Shown here one piece after another: positions 1 to 8,060 of a stretch of 64,000 nucleotides of DNA (position 1 is the first letter of the stretch; the number at the start of each line of letters is the position of its first letter). The stretch is from the NCBI RefSeq assembly GCF_000007205.1, contig NC_005043.1:310001-374000 (forward strand), read 5' to 3'. Position numbers and translations under genes: made by a program. A model generated the notes under the pieces. The model was not told where the DNA came from, made no database searches, and saw only the letters and a program-made list of their open reading frames with translations. The DNA is from Chlamydia pneumoniae TW-183. Its GTDB lineage: Bacteria; Chlamydiota; Chlamydiia; Chlamydiales; Chlamydiaceae.

Positions 1-289
1 CACCCTTACAATCATAACGCTCGCATTCGTCATCAAGAAAAGCTTGATGTTGAAAGTAATTTGCATCTACTTGTTTATCCAAAAGCAAACGATTAGGAAT
101 ACGATAATCATCTACTGGAAGTATTTTCAGCTTGATTCCAAGATCTTTAGCCTCTTCCTGTAAACTTTCCAATAATTCCGCATGAGGTGTCGGACTGGCT
201 ACAATACGTATTTTATTCTGAGCATCTTCCTTATGGCAAGAACTCAAAACAAAAATTAAACCTACAAGTAATGATAATTTTTTTTTCAT
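1..289 (-). CDS. metQ: MetQ/NlpA-family methionine-binding lipoprotein (partial, C-terminus outside window)
   Basis: Substrate-binding lipoprotein of a MetNIQ-type ABC importer, expected to sit lipid-anchored on the outer face of the inner membrane and deliver D/L-methionine. Translating the minus strand from the ATG at 289 gives a basic N-terminus, a hydrophobic stretch and a lipobox ending LSSC with Cys18 as the lipidation site. A mature region with the NlpA-like patterns VASPTPHAE and DANYFQHQAF follows. About 96 residues are visible; the frame is open to base 1. The start overlaps the metI stop by four bases (ATGA), so translation is probably coupled. Met specificity is inferred from the family and from the NIL-type domain on the neighbouring ATPase. 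Confidence 0.88.
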   Translation of the reverse strand, partial: MKKKLSLLVGLIFVLSSCHKEDAQNKIRIVASPTPHAELLESLQEEAKDLGIKLKILPVDDYRIPNRLLLDKQVDANYFQHQAFLDDECERYDCKG

Positions 290-951
290 AGAATCCCTCT
301 ATACTTTAATACACGACGCCCCCAGAAATCTCCTAGAATACGCACTGACTCGATAAGAACTAAAGTGATGACAAGTACTGATGTTGTGACAGACCATTCA
401 AAACGGTAGTAACCATACTGCAATAATAACTGTCCTAGCCCTCCGCCTCCAACAAATCCTGCAAGAGTCGAACATGAAATGAGATGAACAACAAGAGACT
501 TAAGAGAAAATATGAGCTGTGGATAGCTTTCAGGTAGAAGTATACCAAAAAGAATATTCCTTTTAGGAATTCCCAAAGCAACGGCAGATTCAAGATAGTT
601 AAGGGCTGAATTACGAAAAGCATCAACCACTATAGTAACAACAAAAGGAATGGCTCCGATAGTGAGAGGAACAATAGAAGCCGTAGGGCCTAAAGAAGTC
701 CCTACAATCCATCGCGTGATCGGAAAAAGAATAACAATAAGAATCGCAAATGGAATCGCGGTAAGAAAACTTAGAATCATTGAGATTGTTGCGTAAAGGC
801 TTTTCTTAGGATTAAGACTCTTAGGCGACGTGCAGAAAAGCCCCAAACCTAGCATCCCTCCAATAGCACAAGAGAAGAAAAAAGCAGTCGACACCATATA
901 AAGTGTATTGACTGTTTCTTTTAATAAAATCTGAATAAGATCGGATTGCAT
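286..951 (-). CDS. metI: Methionine ABC transporter permease MetI
   Basis: Inner-membrane permease (221 aa) of the MetNIQ importer; a homodimer forms the channel and couples to MetN. About five hydrophobic helices are visible. The EAA-type coupling loop lies in the second half, with the pattern AVALGIPKRNILFGILLP, where Ala, Gly and the terminal Pro are the conserved positions. Length matches the family (about 217-220 aa). It starts at an ATG nine bases after metN and overlaps metQ by ATGA, so the three genes form one minus-strand operon. Confidence 0.92.
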   Translation of the reverse strand: MQSDLIQILLKETVNTLYMVSTAFFFSCAIGGMLGLGLFCTSPKSLNPKKSLYATISMILSFLTAIPFAILIVILFPITRWIVGTSLGPTASIVPLTIGAIPFVVTIVVDAFRNSALNYLESAVALGIPKRNILFGILLPESYPQLIFSLKSLVVHLISCSTLAGFVGGGGLGQLLLQYGYYRFEWSVTTSVLVITLVLIESVRILGDFWGRRVLKYRGIL

Positions 952-960
952 AATCTTTTT

Positions 961-1986
961 CTAATAAAATTCTTTAATAACGACGCCTAGCTCAATTAAA
1001 AGCTCTTTTGCTTTTTTACGTTGCTCAACTTCCCCTTCCAAAACAATAATTAGAAATCCCATTGGGGATTTTCTAAATAAATTAATGTTGCCGGAAAGAA
1101 TATTGATAGAGACCAGTCCAGTCTGAATCACCTTACTAATGATCCCTTGTATAGCGAGTTCTTTGGAAAAATTTAATCTAAGAACTTCTTCCCTGTCTTC
1201 TGCAAAATAACACGAACTCAAAGCAGCAATATTTATATCTTCATGGAACAATTCATTTGTAATTGAGTTCTCAGAATTTAAAAAAAGTTCTTCTGTAGTT
1301 CCTAGTTCTTCGACAGCACCTTGATGCATTACCAAAACATGAGAGCATATTTTTTTTACTACATCGATCTCATGCGACACTAAAACTAAAGTAATTCCCC
1401 TTTCCTGATTCAATTGAAGCAGCCTTTCAATAATATTTTCAGTAGATTTAGGATCCAAAGCAGAGGTAATCTCATCACAAAGCACAACTTCAGGTTGACA
1501 CACAATTGCCCTGGCAATGGCAACTTTTTGTTTCTGACCACCACTTAAATTTCCTGGATAGGCGTCATGTCTATGATAGAGGTTTAAAAAATTAAGAGTA
1601 TCGTATACCTGTTCCTCAACTTCACTCTTAGACATTTCTGAATGATGAATACGCAAAGGATAGGCTATGTTTTCAAATACGGTTTTCGAAGAAAACAACC
1701 CATAATTTTGAGAAATATAGGCAACGTTTTTAGAAAAATTACGACGTGAAAACTTCTGTGTTGGCAAAGAGTTATCAAACCCAGCTACACTTATAGAGCC
1801 AGATGTCGGCATGTCAAGAAAGTCTAAACAACGCAAAAGCGTTGTTTTCCCAGAACCGCTATGACCAACTATACCAAAAACCTCTCCAGGATAGACAGAA
1901 AAGGAGACTTTGGAGAGAAGAATATGGTCGCCTAACTTCTTACTAACATCTTGAACGGAAATGATAGGAGAATGTTGTTCTGACAC
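961..1986 (-). CDS. metN: Methionine ABC transporter ATP-binding protein MetN
   Basis: Cytoplasmic ATPase (341 aa) that powers methionine import with MetI. Walker A GHSGSGKT is at residues 41-48, the signature LSGGQ at 147-151, and Walker B has D171-E172 followed by the D-loop SALD. Roughly the last 80 residues form a separate C-terminal region that fits the NIL/ACT-like domain, which in MetN senses methionine and gives trans-inhibition. The start codon is GTG at 1986, with a good Shine-Dalgarno AGGAGAGG (1996-2003 on the complement). It is first gene of metN-metI-metQ, with a promoter candidate about 75-100 bases upstream. Confidence 0.93.
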   Translation of the reverse strand: MSEQHSPIISVQDVSKKLGDHILLSKVSFSVYPGEVFGIVGHSGSGKTTLLRCLDFLDMPTSGSISVAGFDNSLPTQKFSRRNFSKNVAYISQNYGLFSSKTVFENIAYPLRIHHSEMSKSEVEEQVYDTLNFLNLYHRHDAYPGNLSGGQKQKVAIARAIVCQPEVVLCDEITSALDPKSTENIIERLLQLNQERGITLVLVSHEIDVVKKICSHVLVMHQGAVEELGTTEELFLNSENSITNELFHEDINIAALSSCYFAEDREEVLRLNFSKELAIQGIISKVIQTGLVSINILSGNINLFRKSPMGFLIIVLEGEVEQRKKAKELLIELGVVIKEFY

Positions 1987-2470
1987 AAGCCACGCCTCTC
2001 CTTTTATTTATGAATATAAAATAGAATACAAAGAATCTTGAAGATTCGTTAACCATTAAACTATAATACTATATATTTCTGCAAGCAAGTTTACTGCTCT
2101 TAAAATTTTGTTATCAAACTATCTAATATAAACAAAAAGAGGGTTGAATAGATGTAAGTTCTATTTCAAACGACACAACATTTGATCCACTATACAACAA
2201 GATTTCATCGAAAGCATTTTCAAGACGAACTTCTTGGTGACGATACATCACAAAAAATAAATAGCTGCGATTTTAAACAGACGCATCAAAAATATATAGA
2301 ACTAAGAACAACTTGAAATTTTAACATAATAAAAAAAATACTCCTTAAGTCTTTTATAATACATTAAAAAACTAATACTTAACTTAATAAACTCGTTGAT
2401 AAAGTTCCTTGACAAATCCCTGGGTTAACCCCAAACTGAGCTCTGAATAAGCTTAAGGAGACACACCCTC
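1987..2470. other. Divergent intergenic region metN / dhnA (484 bases)
   Basis: AT-rich divergent control region with no gene-like ORF. The metN side holds the promoter listed separately and the palindrome GAATCT-TGA-AGATTC (2033-2047) in the expected leader. On the dhnA side TTGACA (2409-2414) is a perfect -35 hexamer but has no good -10 at normal spacing. It is followed by a perfect 10-base palindrome GGGTTAACCC (2422-2431), a possible operator. The Shine-Dalgarno AAGGAG at 2455-2460 serves the ATG at 2471. I see nothing recognisable in 2110-2400. Confidence 0.4.
2060..2088 (-). promoter_or_regulatory. Candidate sigma-66 promoter of metN-metI-metQ
   Basis: On the minus strand TTGCTT (2088-2083) is separated by 17 bases from TATAGT (2065-2060), a reasonable match to the chlamydial housekeeping promoter. 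Initiation would fall near 2053, leaving a leader of about 65 bases that contains the small palindrome at 2033-2047. A second TATAGT lies eight bases further upstream and could compete. Predicted by eye only. Confidence 0.42.
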
Positions 2471-3520
2471 ATGTTGAATATTCATGATATTCTAGGAAAT
2501 GATGACGAAAACCTATTGTCATATCAATGTAAACACATTACAAAAGACAAACTAACTCTTCCCTCTCATGATTTTGTAGACAAGGTATTTGGACTCTCTG
2601 ATAGGAATAATCGTGTTCTCAGATCCCTACAAACTATGTTTTCTCATGGAAGGTTAGCAAATTCAGGTTATCTATCTATACTTCCTGTAGACCAAGGCAT
2701 AGAGCACTCGGCAGGAGCCTCTTTTGCTATTAATCCTATATATTTTGATCCAGAAAACATTGTGAAGCTTGCCATAGAATCTGGATGTAGTGCTGTGGCC
2801 TCTACCTATGGAACACTGAGCTTACTTTCTAGGAAATATGCTCATAAGATTCCCTTTATGCTAAAGCTAAACCACAACGAACTCCTCTCCTATCCAACAA
2901 AATATCATCAAATTTTCTTTACTCAAGTAGAAGCAGCTTATTCAATGGGCGCCGTTGCCGTAGGAGCTACTGTTTATTTCGGTTCTGAGACTTCTAATGA
3001 AGAAATTGTAGCAGTTTCTAATGCATTTGCTAAAGCTCGTTCCCTAGGTCTTGCAACAGTACTTTGGTGCTATCTACGCAATCCAGCTTTTGTTGCTAAT
3101 GGAGTAGATTATCATACGGCAGCAGATCTAACAGGACAGGCTGATCATTTAGGCGCTACCCTAGGAGCCGATATTGTGAAACAAAAGCTCCCCACATGCC
3201 AGGGAGGATTTAAGGCCATCAATTTTGGGAAAACAGACGAAAGAGTGTATTCTGAACTCTCTTCAAATCATCCCATTGATCTTTGCCGTTATCAAGTCTT
3301 AAATAGCTACTGTGGCAAGGTAGGCCTAATTAACTCGGGAGGACCTTCAGGGAAAAATGATTTTACAGAAGCGGCTAGAACAGCAGTGATCAACAAAAGA
3401 GCAGGGGGAATGGGTCTCATTCTTGGAAGAAAAGCTTTCCAACGTCCCCTATCCGAAGGCATCCAATTATTAAACCTGGTTCAAGATATCTATTTAGATC
3501 CTAATATTACAATCGCTTAA
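2471..3520 (+). CDS. dhnA: DhnA-type class I fructose-bisphosphate aldolase
   Basis: Predicted class I (Schiff-base) aldolase of the DhnA/FbaB family, interconverting fructose 1,6-bisphosphate and the two triose phosphates in glycolysis and gluconeogenesis. It is 349 aa, equal to the usual 350. Visible family features are [10 protein letters not shown] near residue 75, the KLNHNE segment, and ADIVKQKLP with Lys237 as the likely Schiff-base lysine. A C-terminal phosphate-binding stretch has GGPSGKNDF and GLILGRKAF. The ATG has the Shine-Dalgarno AAGGAG. The next gene starts 19 bases downstream, suggesting cotranscription. Related enzymes act on other keto substrates (for example shikimate precursors in archaea), so the exact substrate is inferred. 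Confidence 0.9.
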   Translation: MLNIHDILGNDDENLLSYQCKHITKDKLTLPSHDFVDKVFGLSDRNNRVLRSLQTMFSHGRLANSGYLSILPVDQGIEHSAGASFAINPIYFDPENIVKLAIESGCSAVASTYGTLSLLSRKYAHKIPFMLKLNHNELLSYPTKYHQIFFTQVEAAYSMGAVAVGATVYFGSETSNEEIVAVSNAFAKARSLGLATVLWCYLRNPAFVANGVDYHTAADLTGQADHLGATLGADIVKQKLPTCQGGFKAINFGKTDERVYSELSSNHPIDLCRYQVLNSYCGKVGLINSGGPSGKNDFTEAARTAVINKRAGGMGLILGRKAFQRPLSEGIQLLNLVQDIYLDPNITIA

Positions 3521-3539
3521 CTTTTCAAAGAAGGTCTTT

Positions 3540-4946
3540 ATGCACTCCCACTCAAAACCAACGAAACCGTTGGGAACATTCACGGTCGGCATGTTATCAC
3601 TTGCTGTAGTGATTAGTTTGCGTAATCTCCCGTTAACAGCAAAACATGGTCTTTCCACTCTGTTTTTTTATGGACTAGCAGTCATATGTTTTATGATTCC
3701 GTATGCTCTGATTTCTGCTGAGCTTGCTTCTTTCAAGCCTCAGGGAATTTATATTTGGGCACGTGACGCTCTAGGCAAATGGTGGGGATTCTTTGCTATA
3801 TGGATGCAATGGTTTCACAACATGACGTGGTATCCTGCCGTGTTAGCTTTTATAGCGAGTACCATTGTTTATAAAATCAATCCAGAACTCGCTCACAACA
3901 AAGTGTACATTGCAACCGTGATCCTTGCTGGTTTTTGGATACTTACATTTTTTAATTTTTTAGGAATTACTTCTTCCGCATTATTCAGCTCTATTTGTGT
4001 AATCATAGGAACATTAATTCCAGGAGTCATCTTAGTTAGTTTGGCTCTCTTTTGGATTTTTTCTGGCAATCCCATTGCTATTTCTCTTTCTTGGGGAAAT
4101 CTTCTTCCTAATTTCAGTAACGTATCTTCACTTGTACTACTAGCTGGAATGTTACTTGCGTTATGTGGTCTAGAGGCTAATGCGAACCTTGCTTCTGATA
4201 TGGTAAATCCTAGAAAAAATTATCCAAAGGCAGTCTTCATTGGTGCAATAGCAACACTCACTATTTTAGTTCTGGGTTCTTTATCCATAGCAATAGTGAT
4301 TCCGAAAGAAGAAATTAGTTTAGTCTCTGGACTAGTAAAAACGTTTACCTTGTTCTTTGATAAATATAACCTCTCCTGGATGACTGGAATCGTTGTAGTC
4401 ATGACCATTGCAGGATCGCTAGGCGAACTTAATGCTTGGATGTTTGCAGGAACAAAGGGGCTTTTTATTTCCACTCAGAATGACTGTCTTCCCCGACTCT
4501 TTAAGAAAGTAAATAGCAAAAATGTTCCAACGAACTTAATGTTATTCCAAGGTATTGTTGTGACAATATTCACACTTTTATTTCTATGCCTTGATTCAGC
4601 AGACCTGGTGTATTGGATTTTAACTGCACTGAGCGTGCAGATGTATCTTGCGATGTACATCTGTCTGTTTCTTGCAGGACCGATCTTACGTATCAAAGAA
4701 CCAAGGGCTCAACGCCTCTATTCTGTACCAGGAAAGTTTTTGGGAATCTGTACGATGTCTATCTTAGGAATTCTCTCCTGTGCGTTTGCTCTTTGGGTGA
4801 GCTTCCTGCCTCCTAGAGAACTTGCTCAGATATCTGAAGGCAGCAAAATAGGATATACTACATTCCTGCTTTTAGCATTTAGCTTGAATTGCTTAATTCC
4901 TTTCGGAATCTATTTCACGCATAAACGCTTATCTAAAAAGAGCTAA
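3540..4946 (+). CDS. APC-superfamily amino-acid transporter, GadC/XasA-like
   Basis: Inner-membrane amino-acid transporter (468 aa) with about twelve hydrophobic helices. The N-terminal segment has the APC pattern of an unwound first helix followed by FFYGLAVICFMIPYALISAE. The mid-region motif ALCGLEANANLASDMVNPRKNYPKA matches the glutamate/GABA-antiporter subgroup, where E/AN..DM.NPR..YP is typical. No soluble domain is present. It lies 19 bases after dhnA, and its stop overlaps the stop of the convergent gene on the other strand by three bases. It probably exchanges amino acids with the host, but the substrate cannot be read from sequence. Confidence 0.85.
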   Translation: MHSHSKPTKPLGTFTVGMLSLAVVISLRNLPLTAKHGLSTLFFYGLAVICFMIPYALISAELASFKPQGIYIWARDALGKWWGFFAIWMQWFHNMTWYPAVLAFIASTIVYKINPELAHNKVYIATVILAGFWILTFFNFLGITSSALFSSICVIIGTLIPGVILVSLALFWIFSGNPIAISLSWGNLLPNFSNVSSLVLLAGMLLALCGLEANANLASDMVNPRKNYPKAVFIGAIATLTILVLGSLSIAIVIPKEEISLVSGLVKTFTLFFDKYNLSWMTGIVVVMTIAGSLGELNAWMFAGTKGLFISTQNDCLPRLFKKVNSKNVPTNLMLFQGIVVTIFTLLFLCLDSADLVYWILTALSVQMYLAMYICLFLAGPILRIKEPRAQRLYSVPGKFLGICTMSILGILSCAFALWVSFLPPRELAQISEGSKIGYTTFLLLAFSLNCLIPFGIYFTHKRLSKKS

Positions 4947-5911
4947 TCTAAAAGCATTTTTGGGAAAAGAAAAGAAAGAAGCCTTCCTTGTTGTATGGCA
5001 GCCTGGAAAGCTTCTGGATTCAAATTTGCTCTCCTGCAAAAAGTTTCAATCTCTCCTTGACAAATAAGTCCTGTTTGAAAATATCCTAAATATATCGCGT
5101 GTAAAAGCTTATCCCATAAATGTATAGGCATTAATAACTTTAGGTATTTACCTACAGATATGCTGAATTCCTCTGATTCCAGTAGAGCCTCTAAGAAAAT
5201 GAATGGGTTTTGTTTCATCTTCTTTCTATCGATAGCCATTAGAATCTCTGCCCCCTGTTTGAACCGTCGAGCTCGCAAAAGCTGTGGTATCGATGTAATA
5301 GACAACGCAGGAAGAACAAGTTTTTTCAATCCTTCCTTACAAGCTTCCTTGGTCTTATTGAAGTCTTCTTGCTGATCCTCGGCATCTTTGGCACAATCCT
5401 CACTATTAATACTTTGCCAACAGCTGGGATCTGGCTCAGGGTATAGAGCATTCGGTACTATTAAATCCAACCTTAATGACAGTTGGTTTAGCAAGGCGAC
5501 TTCGTCCCCTTCAAACAGATGATGTAAAAATGGAGTTAATATATTTCTTTGTTCTACAAAATTTTGCACCTCTTCAGAAGAAAATTGGGGACAAAATTGC
5601 TGAATAATCTTAACTGCCTGAGACCTATCATGACTAGATCGTAAACACAACCCTGAAAGTAGGAGATTAATGCTTATCAGGCCCAAAGAACAAGATTCTA
5701 TGGTTTCAGCTGTTTCACTGGAAATTTCGATCCCAAGGGTCGAGTGTTTCTTCGGATCTAGCATACTTTTCAACCACATAGGATCTAAAGAAAATAATAC
5801 TTCTAATATCTCTTCTCCTGGAGCTTCTAAAATTTCTAGTAAAACTTCATAAAGAGGAGCAATTGAGGAATTCTTTAAATCTTTCTTCGCAAATTTTATA
5901 AGAAGCTTCAC
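4943..5911 (-). CDS. Chlamydia-specific protein, C-terminal half of a frameshift-split gene
   Basis: I do not recognise a function. The 322-residue product is soluble and helix-rich with no signal peptide. It is clearly paralogous to the C-terminal two thirds of the 515-aa protein encoded just upstream. Shared patterns include LxSINxxxxGxxL, the ELxxxLExGNIxxFLL-like block, NPFxxxExLxE and a C-terminal MPxxxWxxL...QAIxxGxxLxxL. The nominal start is GTG at 5911 with no convincing Shine-Dalgarno. The same frame stays open upstream to 5995, running under the end of the preceding ORF. The two ORFs therefore look like halves of one approximately 500-aa gene separated by a one-base shift, and this half may not be translated on its own. 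Confidence 0.6.
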   Translation of the reverse strand: MKLLIKFAKKDLKNSSIAPLYEVLLEILEAPGEEILEVLFSLDPMWLKSMLDPKKHSTLGIEISSETAETIESCSLGLISINLLLSGLCLRSSHDRSQAVKIIQQFCPQFSSEEVQNFVEQRNILTPFLHHLFEGDEVALLNQLSLRLDLIVPNALYPEPDPSCWQSINSEDCAKDAEDQQEDFNKTKEACKEGLKKLVLPALSITSIPQLLRARRFKQGAEILMAIDRKKMKQNPFIFLEALLESEEFSISVGKYLKLLMPIHLWDKLLHAIYLGYFQTGLICQGEIETFCRRANLNPEAFQAAIQQGRLLSFLFPKMLLD

Positions 5912-5961
5912 TGGGTTAGGGGGTGATTTTCGAAAGCTAATAATCTTAGCAACAGCATTTT

Positions 5962-6459
5962 TTATAAGATCTTGGAAGTATGAGAGTCTTCTTCCCTACT
6001 CTCATTAGGCCTTCCCTGCTCATCTAGAAAATTTGAATAAGGAAGCATCTTCGGCCTACGGAAATCATCAGCTGGAAAGTTCTTAAGAAGTTCATCAATT
6101 GCAGACACTGAATCTTCTTCTCGACCTAAGAGTAAATTAAGATCCTCATCAGAGAAAAATACTGAAGGACTGGTTATAGAAAAGACCTTAGTCTTTTCTA
6201 TAGAAGATTGCTGATAGAATAAATAGGCAACGCAAAGAACAGAGCAGACCGATAGAGGGATCAGCATGCCCAAAACAAACGTCCCAACACTAATGATGCC
6301 ACAAAAGTAGAGAACAGACATCAGTGTGGCTATAGCTAAGATAGCTAAAATCAAATAAGTAATCGGTCTTAAACTACTTTTCAATGAAAGACCATAGCTA
6401 CTTGTGTTGTTCACTACAGGCTCATCTATGACTGGTACTTGGGGAGCGGGTATGTTCAT
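5962..6459 (-). CDS. Chlamydia-specific bilobed membrane protein, N-terminal half of a frameshift-split gene
   Basis: Function unknown. The 165-aa product has a short polar N-terminus and two closely spaced hydrophobic segments (about residues 32-80) joined by a short turn, the hairpin shape of Inc proteins. An acidic segment with DELLKNFP follows. It aligns with the N-terminus of the 515-aa paralogue upstream (shared SL.P.TYL, SVCS), which likewise continues into an FP-containing helix. The reading frame stops at 5962 just where the paralogue continues, so this is probably the front half of the gene whose rest is 4943-5911. Its ATG is two bases after the stop of the paralogue, so the genes share a transcript. 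Confidence 0.6.
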   Translation of the reverse strand: MNIPAPQVPVIDEPVVNNTSSYGLSLKSSLRPITYLILAILAIATLMSVLYFCGIISVGTFVLGMLIPLSVCSVLCVAYLFYQQSSIEKTKVFSITSPSVFFSDEDLNLLLGREEDSVSAIDELLKNFPADDFRRPKMLPYSNFLDEQGRPNESREEDSHTSKIL

Positions 6460-6461
6460 AT

Positions 6462-8009
6462 CTAAAAATCAAATAAGTGTTGTAATAAAAGATCCAGAAT
6501 TTTTCCAGACGCTATCGCTTGCGTTATCTCTTTGAAAGGAACTCCTAAATGTTCTGCTATAATCTTAAGTTCCTTTTTTCTAGCTATGCCAGAACAAAGC
6601 ATTCCCATTAGCATAGGACGAAAAAGCGCAGCCCAATTACTCATCGGCATTGCTTTCTCTAATAAACCTTTTAAGAAAGTCTGACACTTGGGATTCTCGT
6701 GTAGCAATTCTATTAATAAAAATGGGTTTTGTAAAATAACAGATTGTTGATTTGAGAAGAATGTAAATAAAAGGGAGAAGTCCTTGTAGTGGCTAGCTAC
6801 AGAACTAGTAAAATTCCAACTGGAGGGTGACGGTATCTTCTCACAAAATGCTAGGCGCTCACTCAAAGACTTTTTAAGAACGCTTAGATCTTTAAAGTCA
6901 TACATATACTCAGAAGAGTTGATTGCCGGAACGTAGTTGCTCCCATCTTTAGCTGAAGGAAGTTCCTGAGCATCGCTTGGGAAAAGAGCTCGAAACTCCC
7001 TTTGCATCTCAGAAGACTGGAAAGATAAAAGAAACTGCACTATATTTCCTGCTTCTAAATGCGCCTTTAACTCGTCAGTAAGAAGATTAGGGTCGTATGC
7101 AACGATTTTTTCAATACACTTTTCCTCTAATGACCATCCATAGAACCAAAAATTAATAGAAAGTACCAACTTCTGCATATGAGGAGTGAGCTTTCGTTTT
7201 TCCGTTTTTAAAGAATTCAGGTGCGCAATCAACTGTTGGGTCACCATATTTAAAGGCTCTGGTTTTGTTAAAAGAAGAATGAGTAGGTCAGAGCTTGCAT
7301 ATTCTTCTACTATAGATCCCAGACGCCTTAAACAAGCGGTCAAAGAGTACTTTACCTTGCGACTCAAGAAACGAGGAAGAAAAAGATTCTTAATTTCAGA
7401 GATGACTCCCCTGAGCAAGCTACCAGAACTCTTAGAGCTTTCCTCCAGAGCGCGAGGGAAGTCAACAATTAACGTTGTGATCTCTTTTTCTAGAGACTGC
7501 ATTCGCTCTGCTATCGGCTTAGAATAGACTTTATTCTGATGATAAAATGTACTTTGGATAACATAGGGCTTAAAATCATCTTCTACTATTGATGGGATTT
7601 TAGCCTTAAAAGAAACGGTCTTACGCTCTTTGGGAAGACTTTGACCTTCAACCGGAACAGGCTTAAGACTTTCAGGGTCTTTTATTTCAAGGTCTTTGGT
7701 GGGGTCTATCTTTTCTTCGTTAGAGGGCTCAATTAAGGGTTTTCCTCCCTTATACAAACACATTAGGGAAACAATGGCCATCATGGAGCATACTGAAGCG
7801 GCACACCCCCAAACAAGAAGACCTAGAGGAGCGGCAAGTACATGACACCCTACCAAAGCGAAAACAACACCCAGCAATAAAAGAACCGAAATGGCTAAAA
7901 GACAGAGAATAGTCACAGGAGACAATGAGAAGGACTGATTCTTCCTGTAAATTAACTCGTGACTTGCTGTGGTCTCTTTATTTGCAGTGAAAAAAAATAA
8001 ATTAAACAA
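6462..8009 (-). CDS. Chlamydia-specific membrane protein, intact paralogue of the split gene
   Basis: Function unknown; 515 aa. Two adjacent hydrophobic segments lie at about residues 30-90 (bilobed, Inc-like). A proline- and lysine-rich linker follows, then a long helix-rich soluble region ending in the block also seen in the downstream split gene (NPFLLIELL, MPMSNWAALF, QAIASGKILDLLLQ). The assigned start is TTG at 8009; no in-frame ATG occurs before the membrane segments, so a non-ATG start is needed, and its ribosome-binding site is weak. The family resembles C. pneumoniae-restricted membrane families such as DUF1389, but I cannot confirm membership. Inclusion-membrane or T3SS-effector roles are inference only. 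Confidence 0.65.
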   Translation of the reverse strand: MFNLFFFTANKETTASHELIYRKNQSFSLSPVTILCLLAISVLLLLGVVFALVGCHVLAAPLGLLVWGCAASVCSMMAIVSLMCLYKGGKPLIEPSNEEKIDPTKDLEIKDPESLKPVPVEGQSLPKERKTVSFKAKIPSIVEDDFKPYVIQSTFYHQNKVYSKPIAERMQSLEKEITTLIVDFPRALEESSKSSGSLLRGVISEIKNLFLPRFLSRKVKYSLTACLRRLGSIVEEYASSDLLILLLTKPEPLNMVTQQLIAHLNSLKTEKRKLTPHMQKLVLSINFWFYGWSLEEKCIEKIVAYDPNLLTDELKAHLEAGNIVQFLLSFQSSEMQREFRALFPSDAQELPSAKDGSNYVPAINSSEYMYDFKDLSVLKKSLSERLAFCEKIPSPSSWNFTSSVASHYKDFSLLFTFFSNQQSVILQNPFLLIELLHENPKCQTFLKGLLEKAMPMSNWAALFRPMLMGMLCSGIARKKELKIIAEHLGVPFKEITQAIASGKILDLLLQHLFDF

Positions 8010-8060
8010 TTCTTTTTAAAAAAGTTAGTTAAGCAAAATCGACGAAAACATTATATAAAA

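Noticed and set aside
7186..7527. 113-codon plus-strand ORF opposite the 515-aa protein
   Set aside because: Shadow frame; the minus-strand gene is supported by paralogy.
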